A stretch of 64,000 bases of DNA from Nostoc commune NIES-4072 (GTDB lineage Bacteria; Cyanobacteriota; Cyanobacteriia; Cyanobacteriales; Nostocaceae): assembly GCF_003113895.1 (NCBI RefSeq), contig NZ_BDUD01000001.1, forward strand, positions 1,151,417 through 1,215,416, given 5' to 3'. Shown here piece by piece: positions 55,800-64,000 of this stretch (the stretch's first letter is position 1; each line of letters opens with the position of its first letter). Position numbers and translations under genes: made by a program. Under the pieces are notes generated by a model. It was not told the DNA's origin. It ran no database searches and saw only the letters and a program-made list of their open reading frames with translations.

Positions 55800-56645
55800 T
55801 TATTGAGACACCTGAGTAGGTTTCAAATTTCTGGCTTTGTAGAACATTTCCAAACTATCGCGATCGCCTACAAAACGCCAGTGCCACGGTTCATAACTCA
55901 CACCTTGAGCATTATCTTTAGGAAATGACATTTCAAAGCCAAAACGCGGTGCATTTGCTTGCAGCCACTGATAAGCCTTGGTATTGTCAAAGTTAGTTTG
56001 GAGATTAGTTGCTGGTACTGATCCGTCTCCAACATCCACAGCATAACCTGTGTGATGTTCGCTATGGCCAGGAGGAGCGCTGAAGGCAGCTCGTTGTGCT
56101 GGCGTTTGATTTCGTTGGGCACCGACAGCAAAAAACAACTGCTTCTGGTCTTTGACTGAGCGAAAGCCAGAAATTGGCACTAATATTACACCTGAACGCC
56201 GCGCTGCTGCTACCATCTCCTCAAACTTTTGGGCAGCAGGTTTTCGCATTCTAATGCCCCTGTTTGCGGAGATAGTTACTAGTTCTGACTCAGGGGCTTC
56301 TGGATATGGAAAATGCCCTAACACAGTATCGCTGGAATTATTAGCTGCTGGACTCGCAGGAGCAGAAGTAGCTGGTAAAGGTTGGGAATCGGCGGTTTTT
56401 TTAGGTGCAGTGACGAAATACAAAAAACCGCTAATTAAAGGCAGAAGGATAAATCCTGCAACTCCCCCAATCAGCCAAATTCGGGGTTGCAACCAAAATT
56501 TAGGTGTTGCATCAGGGGTATCGCGTACAGCCACTGGAATATCATCACCAAAGTCATTCGATGAGTTTTGCGGTTTTCCAGAAAACCCAGCCTTATTCAA
56601 GGGTAAACTCCTGTTTTTGTGGGATAACCATAACAGATTTTGCAC
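55800..56645 (-). CDS. VanY-type D-alanyl-D-alanine carboxypeptidase
   Basis: 281 aa, GTG start at 56645 (a later start is possible). A membrane anchor at about 54-78 (IWLIGGVAGFILLPLISGFLYF) is followed by a linker and the LAS/VanY zinc peptidase domain: SGFRSVKDQKQLFF, GHSEHHTGYAVDVGDG (zinc His and Asp), and SYEPWHWRFVG with the second zinc His. It trims the terminal D-Ala of peptidoglycan peptides in the periplasm. Its start region overlaps the upstream start choices of the divergent AEC gene. Confidence 0.9.
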   Translation of the reverse strand: MQNLLWLSHKNRSLPLNKAGFSGKPQNSSNDFGDDIPVAVRDTPDATPKFWLQPRIWLIGGVAGFILLPLISGFLYFVTAPKKTADSQPLPATSAPASPAANNSSDTVLGHFPYPEAPESELVTISANRGIRMRKPAAQKFEEMVAAARRSGVILVPISGFRSVKDQKQLFFAVGAQRNQTPAQRAAFSAPPGHSEHHTGYAVDVGDGSVPATNLQTNFDNTKAYQWLQANAPRFGFEMSFPKDNAQGVSYEPWHWRFVGDRDSLEMFYKARNLKPTQVSQ

Positions 56646-56702
56646 TGGACAAAAGTAAACGTAACAGGTAGCATTTTACATCTGTGGTTCTTAGGCACAA
56701 TC

Positions 56703-57620
56703 TTGACAAACCTTTTAGAACTATACGTCAAGCTGGGAGGATTAGTCCTGGTAGGTTTTATTCTGGGACGCAAACTTCCTGTAACAGTTCCTACACGTTT
56801 GGGACAGTTTCTTTTTTGGGTGGGAGTACCCATCAGCATAGTATCGTTTTTGCGTCAATCTAGCTTGTCGGGGCAAATTTGGATTGCACCTGCGATCGCT
56901 TACCTCGCCATTTTACTGGGAGCATTTTTAGCTTGGTTAGGGATTAAAGGACAAGCCTATTTTAGAAATACTGTCCCCCAACCACCAACTCAGGCTAGCT
57001 TGATATTAGCAGCAATGTTGGGTAATACAGGTTATCTTGGTTTTCCCATCACCTTAGCAATACTAGGCAAGGAATACTTTGCTTGGGCGCTATTTTACGA
57101 TTTGTTAGGTTCATTCCCAGGAGCTTATGGCTTGGGTGTTCTAATAGCAGCCCGTTTTGGTGGCGGTATGCAGAATCGTTGGCAGATTATTAAGGCCATT
57201 TTAATTAATCCTGCCCTATGGAGTTTCGGATTTGGCTTGCTGGTTCGAGAAGCGACAATTCCTACAGTAATAGAATTCTGCTTGGAGAAATTTGCTTGGA
57301 GTAGTGTAGCTTTATCTCTAGTGTTAATAGGAATGCGGTTAGGGCTGCTCAAATCTTGGCGTAGCCTACCACAAGCAGGGATCAGCTTGGGAATCAAAAT
57401 GCTGTTAGTTCCTTTGATATTGGGCAGTATCTTACCACTGTTTGGATTAACTGGTTCCACAGCAAAAGTAATTGTCTTACAAATGGCAATGCCTCCAGCT
57501 TTTGGCACACTGGTAATTGCTGAGACTTTCAATCTTGATCGCGATCTGGCAGTTACTGCTTTAGCTGCTGGGACTATACTATTGCTGCTTACTCTCCCAC
57601 TTTGGCTGTGGCTATTTTAG
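56703..57620 (+). CDS. AEC-family (auxin efflux carrier-like) transporter
   Basis: About 305 aa from TTG 56703; a TTG at 56640 is also in frame but would overlap the divergent vanY start. Ten hydrophobic helices: LGGLVLVGFILGRKLP, GQFLFWVGVPISIVSFL, then ASLILAAMLGNTGYLGFPITLAILG, and the second bundle ending PPAFGTLVIAETFNLDRDLAVTALAAGTILLLLT. The NTGYLGFP and MPPAFGTLVIAE motifs are typical of bacterial AEC permeases, which export small organic anions. Substrate unknown. Confidence 0.85.
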   Translation: MTNLLELYVKLGGLVLVGFILGRKLPVTVPTRLGQFLFWVGVPISIVSFLRQSSLSGQIWIAPAIAYLAILLGAFLAWLGIKGQAYFRNTVPQPPTQASLILAAMLGNTGYLGFPITLAILGKEYFAWALFYDLLGSFPGAYGLGVLIAARFGGGMQNRWQIIKAILINPALWSFGFGLLVREATIPTVIEFCLEKFAWSSVALSLVLIGMRLGLLKSWRSLPQAGISLGIKMLLVPLILGSILPLFGLTGSTAKVIVLQMAMPPAFGTLVIAETFNLDRDLAVTALAAGTILLLLTLPLWLWLF

Positions 57621-57830
57621 ATTTAATTAGACTGTAGCAATAAGTTCTTTTTTTGCATTCAGTAACTTTTCTACAGTGTAATTAAGTGATGAAACTTTTT
57701 TGAAGATATACCTGAAAATCACTACACTCATCTTAGGAAGCATGAAGTTATTTTGGATTAGCATAAGCCAAACTATTCGGTAGTTGTTAATCAATAAGTT
57801 CGGCGCATGTTTCCGCTTTGCTCATGATGG

Positions 57831-58490
57831 CTATGCATCCTGTACTGGATGCTGCCCATAATATGGCAAAGCCTCTGACCAATTAGGAAATTTGCCCTCT
57901 TGCCAATCGAGATTAGCTAATTCCAAAATACTTGTCACCGTCGCTGCTAATCCAGATTGAGCTTGAATCAACTGATAACTAGTGTTCCAATTCGCTAAAG
58001 TTTCCTGCCATGCTTCTGGTGTCAACACTCTATCTGACAAACACACTTTTAGTTTAGAAATATCTGACTCAAACTGATAAATAGCAGCAAAAATTTGACC
58101 TCGTTGTGCTGGCATTTCCACAGCAATAGTTTTGGAATTTTGACTTTTGCCAGCTTCTGCCCAAGCTACGGCAGCCAAAGTTGAAATTGCAAATACAGGA
58201 ATATCTAACTGTTGCCCTAAAGTACGAGCAGTAACAACGCCAATTCGAGTTCCCGTAAAGCCGCCAGGCCCTTTTGCAACTGCGATAAAGGAAAAATTCG
58301 CCCAAGTTTGTGGTTTGATAAATTCAATTAAGTATTGATGCACTAAGCTAGATAAATCACGCCCTAAATTCCAAATTTGAGAGCGATTTTCACCAGCAAA
58401 GTTACTAATTGCCAAACCTAATTCTGGTGTGGTGGTATGTAGTGCTAAAGCGTATTTATTTATTGCAAGGTCTTCTAGTTCCGTTGTCAA
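57831..58490 (-). CDS. tsaB: tRNA t6A biosynthesis protein TsaB
   Basis: 219 aa. TsaB is the scaffold partner of TsaD in making threonylcarbamoyl-adenosine at tRNA position 37. Family motifs: ALALHTTTPELGLAISN near the start, FSFIAVAKGPGGFTGTRIGVVTARTLGQQLDIPVFAISTLAAVA, and EMPAQRGQIFAAIYQF. Standard length. Monocistronic. Confidence 0.92.
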   Translation of the reverse strand: MTTELEDLAINKYALALHTTTPELGLAISNFAGENRSQIWNLGRDLSSLVHQYLIEFIKPQTWANFSFIAVAKGPGGFTGTRIGVVTARTLGQQLDIPVFAISTLAAVAWAEAGKSQNSKTIAVEMPAQRGQIFAAIYQFESDISKLKVCLSDRVLTPEAWQETLANWNTSYQLIQAQSGLAATVTSILELANLDWQEGKFPNWSEALPYYGQHPVQDA

Positions 58491-58587
58491 AGTTATTTCA
58501 AATATCTATTCTTATAGAGTAAGCGTAATTTATTCAAGCATAAATCAGAATGCGATCGCAAATGTTCGCTTGCTGTTGACTCTCTAA

Positions 58588-58680
58588 TAGGACTTACGCA
58601 CACTCTACGAATTCTCGGCGCTCTTGGCGTCTTGGCGGTTCGAGAAATTAAGCTTTTTAGCAATTTTTGCGTAAGTCCTA
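58588..58680. mobile_element. 93-bp MITE with 5-bp target duplication
   Basis: Perfect 13-bp inverted ends TAGGACTTACGCA (58588-58600) and TGCGTAAGTCCTA (58668-58680), flanked on both sides by TCTAA (58583-58587 and 58681-58685). The core includes GGCGCTCTTGGCGTCTTGGCGG. This end sequence belongs to a widespread cyanobacterial MITE class. Confidence 0.75.
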
Positions 58681-58697
58681 TCTAAGAGCGATCGCGG

Positions 58698-59189
58698 CTA
58701 GGATGGGGGATTCTGATTACCGCCTTGCTGTCTCAGTAGATAGTCTAAAACTCGGTCAATTCGCTCCAAGGCAGCACCCGTAGTAAGTTGAAACTCCCGA
58801 AATTGAGATTTTTGTTCCTCAAAGCTTCGGTCAAGCTTTAGCATGAGTGCTTCTAATCGCTCAGTTCGTGCCTTTGTTTCTTCTATTTCACTGCCTGCCT
58901 TTGTAAATAGGCGTTGCGTGTGAGTAATAAAACTATCAACCCTATCAGAAACTTGGTCAACTTTTACCCCTACCTGATCAATACGTGCCCCTAGTTGATC
59001 GAGGTGAGATTGGGTACGGTCTTGTTTGATCGTCAACTCATCGAGGTGAGATTGGGTACGGTCTTGTTTGATCGTCAACTCATCAAGCCGCCTGCCTGCT
59101 GATTCTGCGTAGCTAGCAGTAGACACTAGCAATCGCTTAACAGTTTCGAGTTCATCTTCTACATGGTCTAGTCGCTGTGCGTTGGTCAT
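58698..59189 (-). CDS. Coiled-coil protein with 14-residue tandem duplication
   Basis: 163 aa, entirely predicted coiled coil with heptad spacing (LDHVEDELETVKRLL..., IDQVGVKVDQVSDRVDSFI...). The unit LDELTIKQDRTQSH occurs twice in a row, encoded by a perfect 42-bp DNA duplication (about 59008-59091), so the duplication is very recent. Similar short coiled-coil proteins are common in Nostocales. No function known. ATG 59189 is a good start. Confidence 0.75.
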   Translation of the reverse strand: MTNAQRLDHVEDELETVKRLLVSTASYAESAGRRLDELTIKQDRTQSHLDELTIKQDRTQSHLDQLGARIDQVGVKVDQVSDRVDSFITHTQRLFTKAGSEIEETKARTERLEALMLKLDRSFEEQKSQFREFQLTTGAALERIDRVLDYLLRQQGGNQNPPS

Positions 59190-59398
59190 ACTGTTTTCTC
59201 TTGGCTAGCTTTTTTATCTTTTGCGATCGCTTTCCTGACATCTCCTCCCTTTACCATGAATTCGCTGATAAATAAAATTTTATTACAGTAGTTTTCATGT
59301 ATTTGAACCACATCTGACATAAGGGCACAGCATTGCTGTGCCCCTACCGCCTGTCTATTTACCTGAAAATAGCTGTAAGATACACCAATCATTTTCTG

Positions 59399-59647
59399 TC
59401 AAGTCGGCACTAATTCACCAGGACGCAACTTCGACCATTTACCCGTTTCTCGCTTAAAGCTCAAACAACCAACAACATCCCATTCCATTTCAATGACATC
59501 ATCTTTAGTCCGAATGTTGACATTGATAGAAGGTTCATTCGGATCAAAACTTGGTGTTTCGGTCAAGTGAGGCTGTTGGTGCTGCCCTTCTACGGCATGA
59601 TAGGTAACACATCGGTCTACATAGTGGCAATTCACGCAAATACACAT
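59399..59647 (-). CDS. ycf34: Ycf34 iron-sulfur protein
   Basis: 82 aa from ATG 59647, where the family starts MCICVNCHYVDRC-TYH; an upstream ATG at 59707 would add 20 residues not typical of it. The clustered Cys (CxCxxCxxxxxC) bind an Fe-S cluster in Synechocystis Ycf34, which affects photosynthetic electron transport. The C-terminus EWDVVGCLSFKRETGKWSKLRPGELVP is also conserved. Found in cyanobacteria and red-algal plastids. Confidence 0.9.
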   Translation of the reverse strand: MCICVNCHYVDRCVTYHAVEGQHQQPHLTETPSFDPNEPSINVNIRTKDDVIEMEWDVVGCLSFKRETGKWSKLRPGELVPT

Positions 59648-59707
59648 AATAGAACCAACTCCAGGGGCCTTTATTGTTAATCTAACGTAAGCCCAACTGT
59701 TATTCAT

Positions 59708-59958
59708 GAGTTGCTGGGTTGATTTTTATTACAATGCTTGAAGAAGAATTCAGAATTCAGGAGTCAGAATGGGCTAAACGCCCCGCTACCGCTAACAGGA
59801 GCGGAGCAAGGAAAGTCTGCCTTCGGTCAAAATTAACAGCGTGGGGGATTCAAACCCGCCATTGACAGCGTAGCCTCTACTTTTCTCTCTAAGATGCTAC
59901 TCGTAGCTTGCTTTACCGTAGGAGTACACAATCTAAAATCTAAAATCCAAAATCCAAA
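59708..59958. repeat. Dispersed-repeat spacer
   Basis: Contains repeat units of the gtctgccttcggtcaaaatt and ttgacagcgtagcctctac families (59810-59880), a CGCCCCGCTACCGCTAACAGGAGCGG word, and AAAATCT/AAAATCC heptamers right before the cca start. A GGGGATTCAAACCC word resembles a tRNA T-arm but no tRNA can be built round it. Confidence 0.55.
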
Positions 59959-61263
59959 ATGGTATTAGCTCCCGAAAATTGGCCTTTTAGCTTGGAATTT
60001 CTGCCACAACCCGCTTACATGGTAGGTGGCGCTGTCCGAGATGCAATCCTTGGCAGAACTCGCGGATATCTGGATTTAGATTTTGTTATACCATCTAAGG
60101 CAGTAAAGGTAGCCAGAGCGATCGCTCATCATTACAAAGCTGGTTTTGTGTTACTCGATGCAGAACGACAAATTGCGCGTGTGGTTTTTCCCCACGCTAC
60201 GGCTGACTTTGCCCAGCAGGAAGGAGATAGTATAGAAGTTGATTTGCACAGACGGGATTTTACAGTAAATGCGATCGCTTATAATCCCCATACGCAAGAA
60301 ATCATCGATCCTCTGCAAGGTTATGCAGACTTGCAACAGGGCATTTTGCGAATGGTATCACCTGCAAACCTAGAAGATGACCCTTTGCGGTTAATGCGAG
60401 GTTATCGCCAAGCCGCCCAACTAGGTTTTACTATTGAGCCAGCTACCCAAGCCGCAATTCGTTCTTTGGCATCACATATCAGCAAAGTTGCAGCCGAACG
60501 AGTTAGGGTAGAAATTGGCTATCTACTTAGCAATTCTCAGGGTACTCCCTGGATCACAAGTGCTTGGGAAGATGGTTTACTTGCCCCTTTTTTCAAAAAT
60601 GCCACCCGTGAAAGCTTGCTCAAACTAGCAGCAGTTGACGAAGCAGTTGCCTTACTTACAGAAAATTGGCAACAATTAGGGGCACAACTACAAGAATATG
60701 TCCGCGATAGTATCAAAACCACTTGGTTAGGTATTGCTAAACTTGCTTGTCTTGTCAACCCAGTGCCAGAGTTAGCAGAAATAGAACTACAGGAACTAAC
60801 TTATAGTCGTGCCGAAATCCGGGGTGTAACCACTGCCTTGAAACTGTTACCGCAGCTTCAAGTAGTCGATATGTCTTTGCGAGAACAATACTTTTTCTTT
60901 CATGAAGCAGATATTGTATTTCCCGCGATGGCAGTCTTAGCTGTAGCACTTGATATTTTGGTAGAGGCGATGTCTGGTGACAAGCCACTACACACAGCAG
61001 TGGAAACCAAAGCAAAACGCTGCCTTATTTGGGCAGCTTTGATCAACCGCTACCTGAACCCTGATGATCTGGTCGCTCATCCTACTCCACTAGTGAGCGG
61101 GAAGGAGTTGATTATAGCATTAGATATTCCAGCATCGCCAATTATCGGCCAACTCTTGAGCGAAATTGGCGTAGCACAAGCTGAGGGGAAAGTTTCAACA
61201 GCAACAGAGGCGATCGCTTATGCACGTCAGTTATGTAAACTACCCCACCTGCCTAGCGGCTGA
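59959..61263 (+). CDS. cca: CCA-adding / tRNA nucleotidyltransferase
   Basis: 434 aa. Class II nucleotidyltransferase head: GGAVRD at 23-28, metal-binding DLDF at 39-42, RRDFTVNAIAYN, then the neck EDDPLRLMRGYRQAAQLGF and a helical body and tail. It repairs the 3' CCA end of tRNA; some cyanobacteria split CC and A addition between two enzymes, which sequence alone cannot decide here. Heptamers and a HIP1 site flank it. Monocistronic. Confidence 0.9.
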   Translation: MVLAPENWPFSLEFLPQPAYMVGGAVRDAILGRTRGYLDLDFVIPSKAVKVARAIAHHYKAGFVLLDAERQIARVVFPHATADFAQQEGDSIEVDLHRRDFTVNAIAYNPHTQEIIDPLQGYADLQQGILRMVSPANLEDDPLRLMRGYRQAAQLGFTIEPATQAAIRSLASHISKVAAERVRVEIGYLLSNSQGTPWITSAWEDGLLAPFFKNATRESLLKLAAVDEAVALLTENWQQLGAQLQEYVRDSIKTTWLGIAKLACLVNPVPELAEIELQELTYSRAEIRGVTTALKLLPQLQVVDMSLREQYFFFHEADIVFPAMAVLAVALDILVEAMSGDKPLHTAVETKAKRCLIWAALINRYLNPDDLVAHPTPLVSGKELIIALDIPASPIIGQLLSEIGVAQAEGKVSTATEAIAYARQLCKLPHLPSG

Positions 61264-61293
61264 GGTGCGATCGCCTCTGTTGCCCTAAGAATA

Positions 61294-61872
61294 TCAAGTA
61301 ACGTTAGTTGCACCAACCGCCATAACTTCAGACCATTGACTCACATGGTTGTCATCTAAGACCGCTCGGACTCGATAACCAAGCTGAATTTTATGGGTCA
61401 GCAAGATTAATTCACGGTTAAGAAGTCCAAGTGATTTTTGGTTTTCATTAGATGCAGCTTGGATACGAAAGCAGCGATCGCTTTGACGTCGCAATTTTGG
61501 AGACTTGCCTTCCATAAGCACCGCTTGTAGTTCGTATTCTTTAGCTTCGGGATATGGTTGCCAGCAAAGTTGCCAGTAAGTTGACCAGCGAATTAACTCT
61601 GTAGGTAATTCCTTGACCTCATCCGACAATGTAGAAGTAAGTCCGGTGACTGGAGGTTCTACCACCTGAAGCTGATTAGAAGTGATGTCAGCATTTACAG
61701 GGTCTATAAATCCAGGTTTCCCAACCTTCTGTGCGGCTATAGATGAACCGTCATCAAGACTTAGCATCAGTCCGAATATCAAAGTAAACAGCAAAATCAA
61801 TCGTAGGCATTGTAATTGCACTAGCGGCAAGATTTTCAGATTCATAATTATGCAAAAGTTATTGCTTACCAC
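61294..61872 (-). CDS. Exported protein of unknown function, cotranscribed with the beta-helix protein
   Basis: 192 aa. A signal anchor (LVQLQCLRLILLFTLIFGLMLSL, about 17-39) precedes a soluble domain with a fibronectin-like appearance: WSTYWQLCWQPYPEAKEYELQAVLMEGKSPKLRRQSDRCFRIQAAS ... YRVRAVLDDNHVSQWSEVMAV. The WQPYPEAKEYELQ...YRVRAV pattern is that of an FN3-like beta sandwich. Its start overlaps the stop of the upstream beta-helix gene by 7 bases, so the two are coupled. Confidence 0.75.
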   Translation of the reverse strand: MVSNNFCIIMNLKILPLVQLQCLRLILLFTLIFGLMLSLDDGSSIAAQKVGKPGFIDPVNADITSNQLQVVEPPVTGLTSTLSDEVKELPTELIRWSTYWQLCWQPYPEAKEYELQAVLMEGKSPKLRRQSDRCFRIQAASNENQKSLGLLNRELILLTHKIQLGYRVRAVLDDNHVSQWSEVMAVGATNVT

Positions 61873-63146
61873 TCCACAGATGAAATCGTGTTGCCGTTGT
61901 CAGCATAGATTATTCGAGAACCGATAGCCGTTCTCGGAGCTACTGTAGAATTAAAGACTGCGCTTTTTTGCCCAACTGCTGATCTCCTGCCAATGATTGA
62001 GCGGAATATAACGGAGTTGGGTGCTAGCCCTACGGAATCATCTACCCTGGTTTCAGGGCCATCAGCAACACCATTGACAACTTGTCTACCGCCATGAACT
62101 AGAACACGAGGCCCATAGCCAATATTATCACCAAGAGTCAGGCTAGTTGTTTCTAAAGCGTGAAAGACAACATCGTTTGCCATCCCAGCAATTTCCCCGA
62201 CATTAAAAGGTTGACCCTCATCAGCACGCAGGGAAATTCCATTACCTATTTTCTTAGTCAGGGTTGCGAAAGAATCTTCCAGAACGACATTGCCGATGAT
62301 GCGGTTACGGAAGGTAAAATCGCGAGTTACAATCCCACCTATCTGCGGCAAACCTCCGGGGTTAAAAGCGGTGACTGGAGCGAAATTTATGCCTTGTACA
62401 TTTGACAAGTCTGTTCTGGCCAATTCTGTGTAACCTTTGGCAAATGCTTCATTGACTTCAATGATGCCTTCAAGCAATGCAACGTCGGCTTCTGTCAGGT
62501 TTGCCACTTTCCCCAAGCTACTATTGGTAGCTTCTAGGTTCGTTGTGACGTTTTTACCTGGCAGGACAACTTTACCAGCAGGTAAGGTAACACCAGGGCC
62601 AACCCGCGAGAGAAAGTTGACTACCGTGTTGCTTTCTATAGTTGCACCATCTACTTCACAGTTGAAGCTGAGAAATGTCTCTGGAATATCGTTGTTGAAC
62701 TGAGTATGGGTAATCGGGTTGCTAAAAGGCCCGGTTGAGCCTTGAGTACCGATTTTGGCTGCACCTTTGATAGTGGCCATGTGTGCCATAATGACTCGCG
62801 GCCCAATATCCACTCCCGTTCCCGAAGCTATAATTCTCACTTGGTCTTGGACGTTAGAATCATCCGCGATGCTAATGGGGGCAATAGTAGCGTCTAACTC
62901 GGCAAATGGCGCTACGTAGACTTTTTCACCCAAGCGAATTTTTCTTGGATTGATGATTCTCGCAGTTGGATCAAGGAAACTAGCTGACTCTGACGGTGCT
63001 GTACTTGGGCATATAGGTAGGTTATGTGAAGTTGGATTACACCCCCCAAAAGAAGCAATTGCGGGTTGGTTATTCACCTGTGTACCTATGACAAGCGTCA
63101 GAATAATTGCAGCTAAGGCGCTAAAAATTGCGCGAGGTTTGAACAT
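61866..63146 (-). CDS. Exported left-handed beta-helix protein (carbonic anhydrase/acyltransferase-like fold)
   Basis: 426 aa. Signal peptide (IFSALAAIILTLVIGTQVNNQPAIA) followed by hexapeptide-type turns: ARIINPRKIRLGEKVYVAPFAELDATIAPISIADDSNVQDQVRIIASGTGVDIGPRVIMAHMATIKG, and a second set at the C-terminus (LTLGDNIGYGPRVLVHGG ... SVIFRSIIGRRSAVGQKSAVFNSTVAPRTAIG). This is the gamma-class carbonic anhydrase/LbH fold. The GxxVxxxHxxxxxx spacing of His is partial (MAHMATI, FHALE, VHGG), so zinc binding is possible but not shown. Exported members with a split helix are unusual. Confidence 0.8.
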   Translation of the reverse strand: MFKPRAIFSALAAIILTLVIGTQVNNQPAIASFGGCNPTSHNLPICPSTAPSESASFLDPTARIINPRKIRLGEKVYVAPFAELDATIAPISIADDSNVQDQVRIIASGTGVDIGPRVIMAHMATIKGAAKIGTQGSTGPFSNPITHTQFNNDIPETFLSFNCEVDGATIESNTVVNFLSRVGPGVTLPAGKVVLPGKNVTTNLEATNSSLGKVANLTEADVALLEGIIEVNEAFAKGYTELARTDLSNVQGINFAPVTAFNPGGLPQIGGIVTRDFTFRNRIIGNVVLEDSFATLTKKIGNGISLRADEGQPFNVGEIAGMANDVVFHALETTSLTLGDNIGYGPRVLVHGGRQVVNGVADGPETRVDDSVGLAPNSVIFRSIIGRRSAVGQKSAVFNSTVAPRTAIGSRIIYADNGNTISSVEW

Positions 63147-63346
63147 AAAAAACTCCTCACGGTGTTTGAAATATTTGGTTACGGCAGAATCGGAGTTAAC
63201 GAGTTAGAGATATAGTCAGGTGGGGAGTAGCGCAGGAATTACCAAAAAATCACAATTCCTTACTCTTGATTCTCAAGATAAATCTACTCAGAACTTTTTC
63301 TAGCCAAAGGTCTAAGCATTCCAAAAACCCGCCAAGTTGAAAAATT

Positions 63347-63523
63347 TTAGTGGGCTATAAAGGTGGAAGCTGTAATTGTGGTTGTTGCTGAAGCAACCGC
63401 CTCATTGTAGACTGTCTGCCAAGCTTCTGGCCCAGCAGTGGATTGTCCATAGGCTTGTGTGCTAAATGCTAACGTTAAGCCAAATGCAAGTAGACCGAAT
63501 AATATGGTGCGACGTTTAAACAT
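63347..63523 (-). CDS. 58-aa exported peptide
   Basis: ATG at 63523 reading left to TAA (complement of 63347-63349). It has a signal peptide with Ala-Tyr-Gly cleavage (KRRTILFGLLAFGLTLAFSTQAYG) and a short mature part of about 32 residues (QSTAGPEAWQTVYNEAVASATTTIT...). The leader begins MFK-R-(A/T)-I like that of the next gene (MFKPRAIF), hinting at a shared origin. It precedes the beta-helix gene on the same strand by 200 bases. Family unknown. Confidence 0.6.
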   Translation of the reverse strand: MFKRRTILFGLLAFGLTLAFSTQAYGQSTAGPEAWQTVYNEAVASATTTITASTFIAH

Positions 63524-64000
63524 TATTCCTCCATACTTAATAATTCACCGAGTTAGTTTGGCAAGGTAAACCGAAGAGATAAAGGAATAAACCTTTAACT
63601 TTTCCTTTTGCCTATAACCGTCAGTTTTGGCTTGATGAAATATTATTGCTGTCAACTAGCATCCTACCATACCACTAATTGCTGTTTAATACTAAAGCTT
63701 TTGATATTGATAAAAGCTATGTTGAGCATAAGACTGTTACCCAAGATTAACCAGAAGGAGTCAGAAGACAGATTCAGAATATCCCATACGGAGAGACAGC
63801 AAAAAAAGATACCAGCCATGTTTTAGGATTATTGGTTACACCTCTTGCATAAATCAAAAATAAAGAACCCCACCCCGCATTTGAGTAAAGCAAACGCTCC
63901 CCTCCCAAAGAGCCTACGGTGTACACACAAGTATGACCAGCACTATGTTTCAATTCTAGTAGTTTCGTAAGGTGCGTTATAGACACGCCGAAATAACAAA
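63524..64000. other. Intergenic region, no gene accepted
   Basis: Short frames on both strands (63608-63826 plus, 63774-63986 minus) lack protein character. A dispersed repeat word (cgctcccctcccaaagagcctacggtgtacac) lies near 63893-63925. The stretch should hold the promoter of the exported-protein genes. Confidence 0.4.

Noticed and set aside
59186..59392. 68-codon minus frame overlapping the coiled-coil gene start
   Set aside because: Crosses a common GGGCACAGC/GCTGTGCCC repeat hairpin; no protein character, although the ATGA overlap with the next start is tempting.
59820..59880. tRNA-like GGGGATTCAAACCC word
   Set aside because: No acceptor, D-arm or anticodon arm can be fitted around it; it belongs to dispersed-repeat DNA.
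63608..63986. Two overlapping short frames at the right end
   Set aside because: No start context, no family pattern, and one overlaps a dispersed repeat.

Overview
The window comes from a cyanobacterium, most likely a filamentous heterocyst-forming Nostocales (Nostoc/Anabaena type). The evidence is the dense scatter of the octamer GCGATCGC (HIP1), heptameric junk repeats of the CAATGCC / GGGAGTA / TGACAAA kind between genes, short dispersed repeats of the 'tacgacgggctacgcctacgc' family, and typical cyanobacterial genes: Ycf34, a lumenal pentapeptide protein, a CoaR/CoaT cobalt system, PEP-CTERM proteins, and purK followed by a probable 6S RNA. Most of the DNA is ordinary chromosome with short operons on both strands. 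No rRNA, tRNA or CRISPR array was found.

Layout. 0-9 kb: a cut hypothetical gene, a TPR lipoprotein, a two-gene sodium/solute symporter, an orphan leuA C-terminal fragment, moaE, a clpS-DUF2103 pair and a large exported FAD oxidoreductase. 9-12.5 kb: a gene-poor scrap zone with a restriction-enzyme remnant, two adjacent MITEs, a PIN-domain toxin-antitoxin pair and many dispersed repeats. 12.5-21.3 kb: DUF5670 micro-protein, pentapeptide protein, purK, 6S RNA candidate, a TnpB element with a divergent 59-aa ribbon-helix-helix gene, an M16 peptidase pair, a peptidoglycan-binding protein and a small holin-like membrane protein. 21.3-30 kb: CbiG-C/CobE, argS, hicAB abutting a MITE, PAN-domain protein, murD, glyS and a PEP-CTERM protein. 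30-38 kb: a glycosyltransferase and a TetR-MFP-RND efflux locus. 38-44 kb: cobalt ATPase coaT and its sensor coaR, pushed apart by an AT-rich gene that fuses a C5-cytosine methyltransferase to a candidate nuclease domain. 44-52.3 kb: a polytopic membrane protein, a giant PstS-like/DUF4912 envelope protein and penicillin-binding protein 2. 52.4-54.6 kb: an IS4-family element carrying a four-helix-bundle passenger gene, sitting inside a small secreted-protein gene with an 11-bp target duplication. 54.7-64 kb: membrane pentapeptide protein, VanY peptidase, AEC transporter, tsaB, coiled-coil protein, ycf34, CCA-adding enzyme, and a run of three exported proteins including a left-handed beta-helix protein.

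The most interesting points are (1) the IS4 element with the S23-type four-helix-bundle passenger and the fully reconstructable host gene; (2) the methyltransferase-nuclease fusion lodged between coaT and coaR, downstream of a perfect dyad with MerR-type 20-bp promoter spacing in its own direction; (3) the TnpB plus divergent ribbon-helix-helix unit next to the 6S RNA candidate; (4) dispersed or heptameric repeats that have become coding sequence in murD, coaT, tnpB and the DUF2103 gene; and (5) a 152-bp MITE present twice, each time next to a toxin-antitoxin module.
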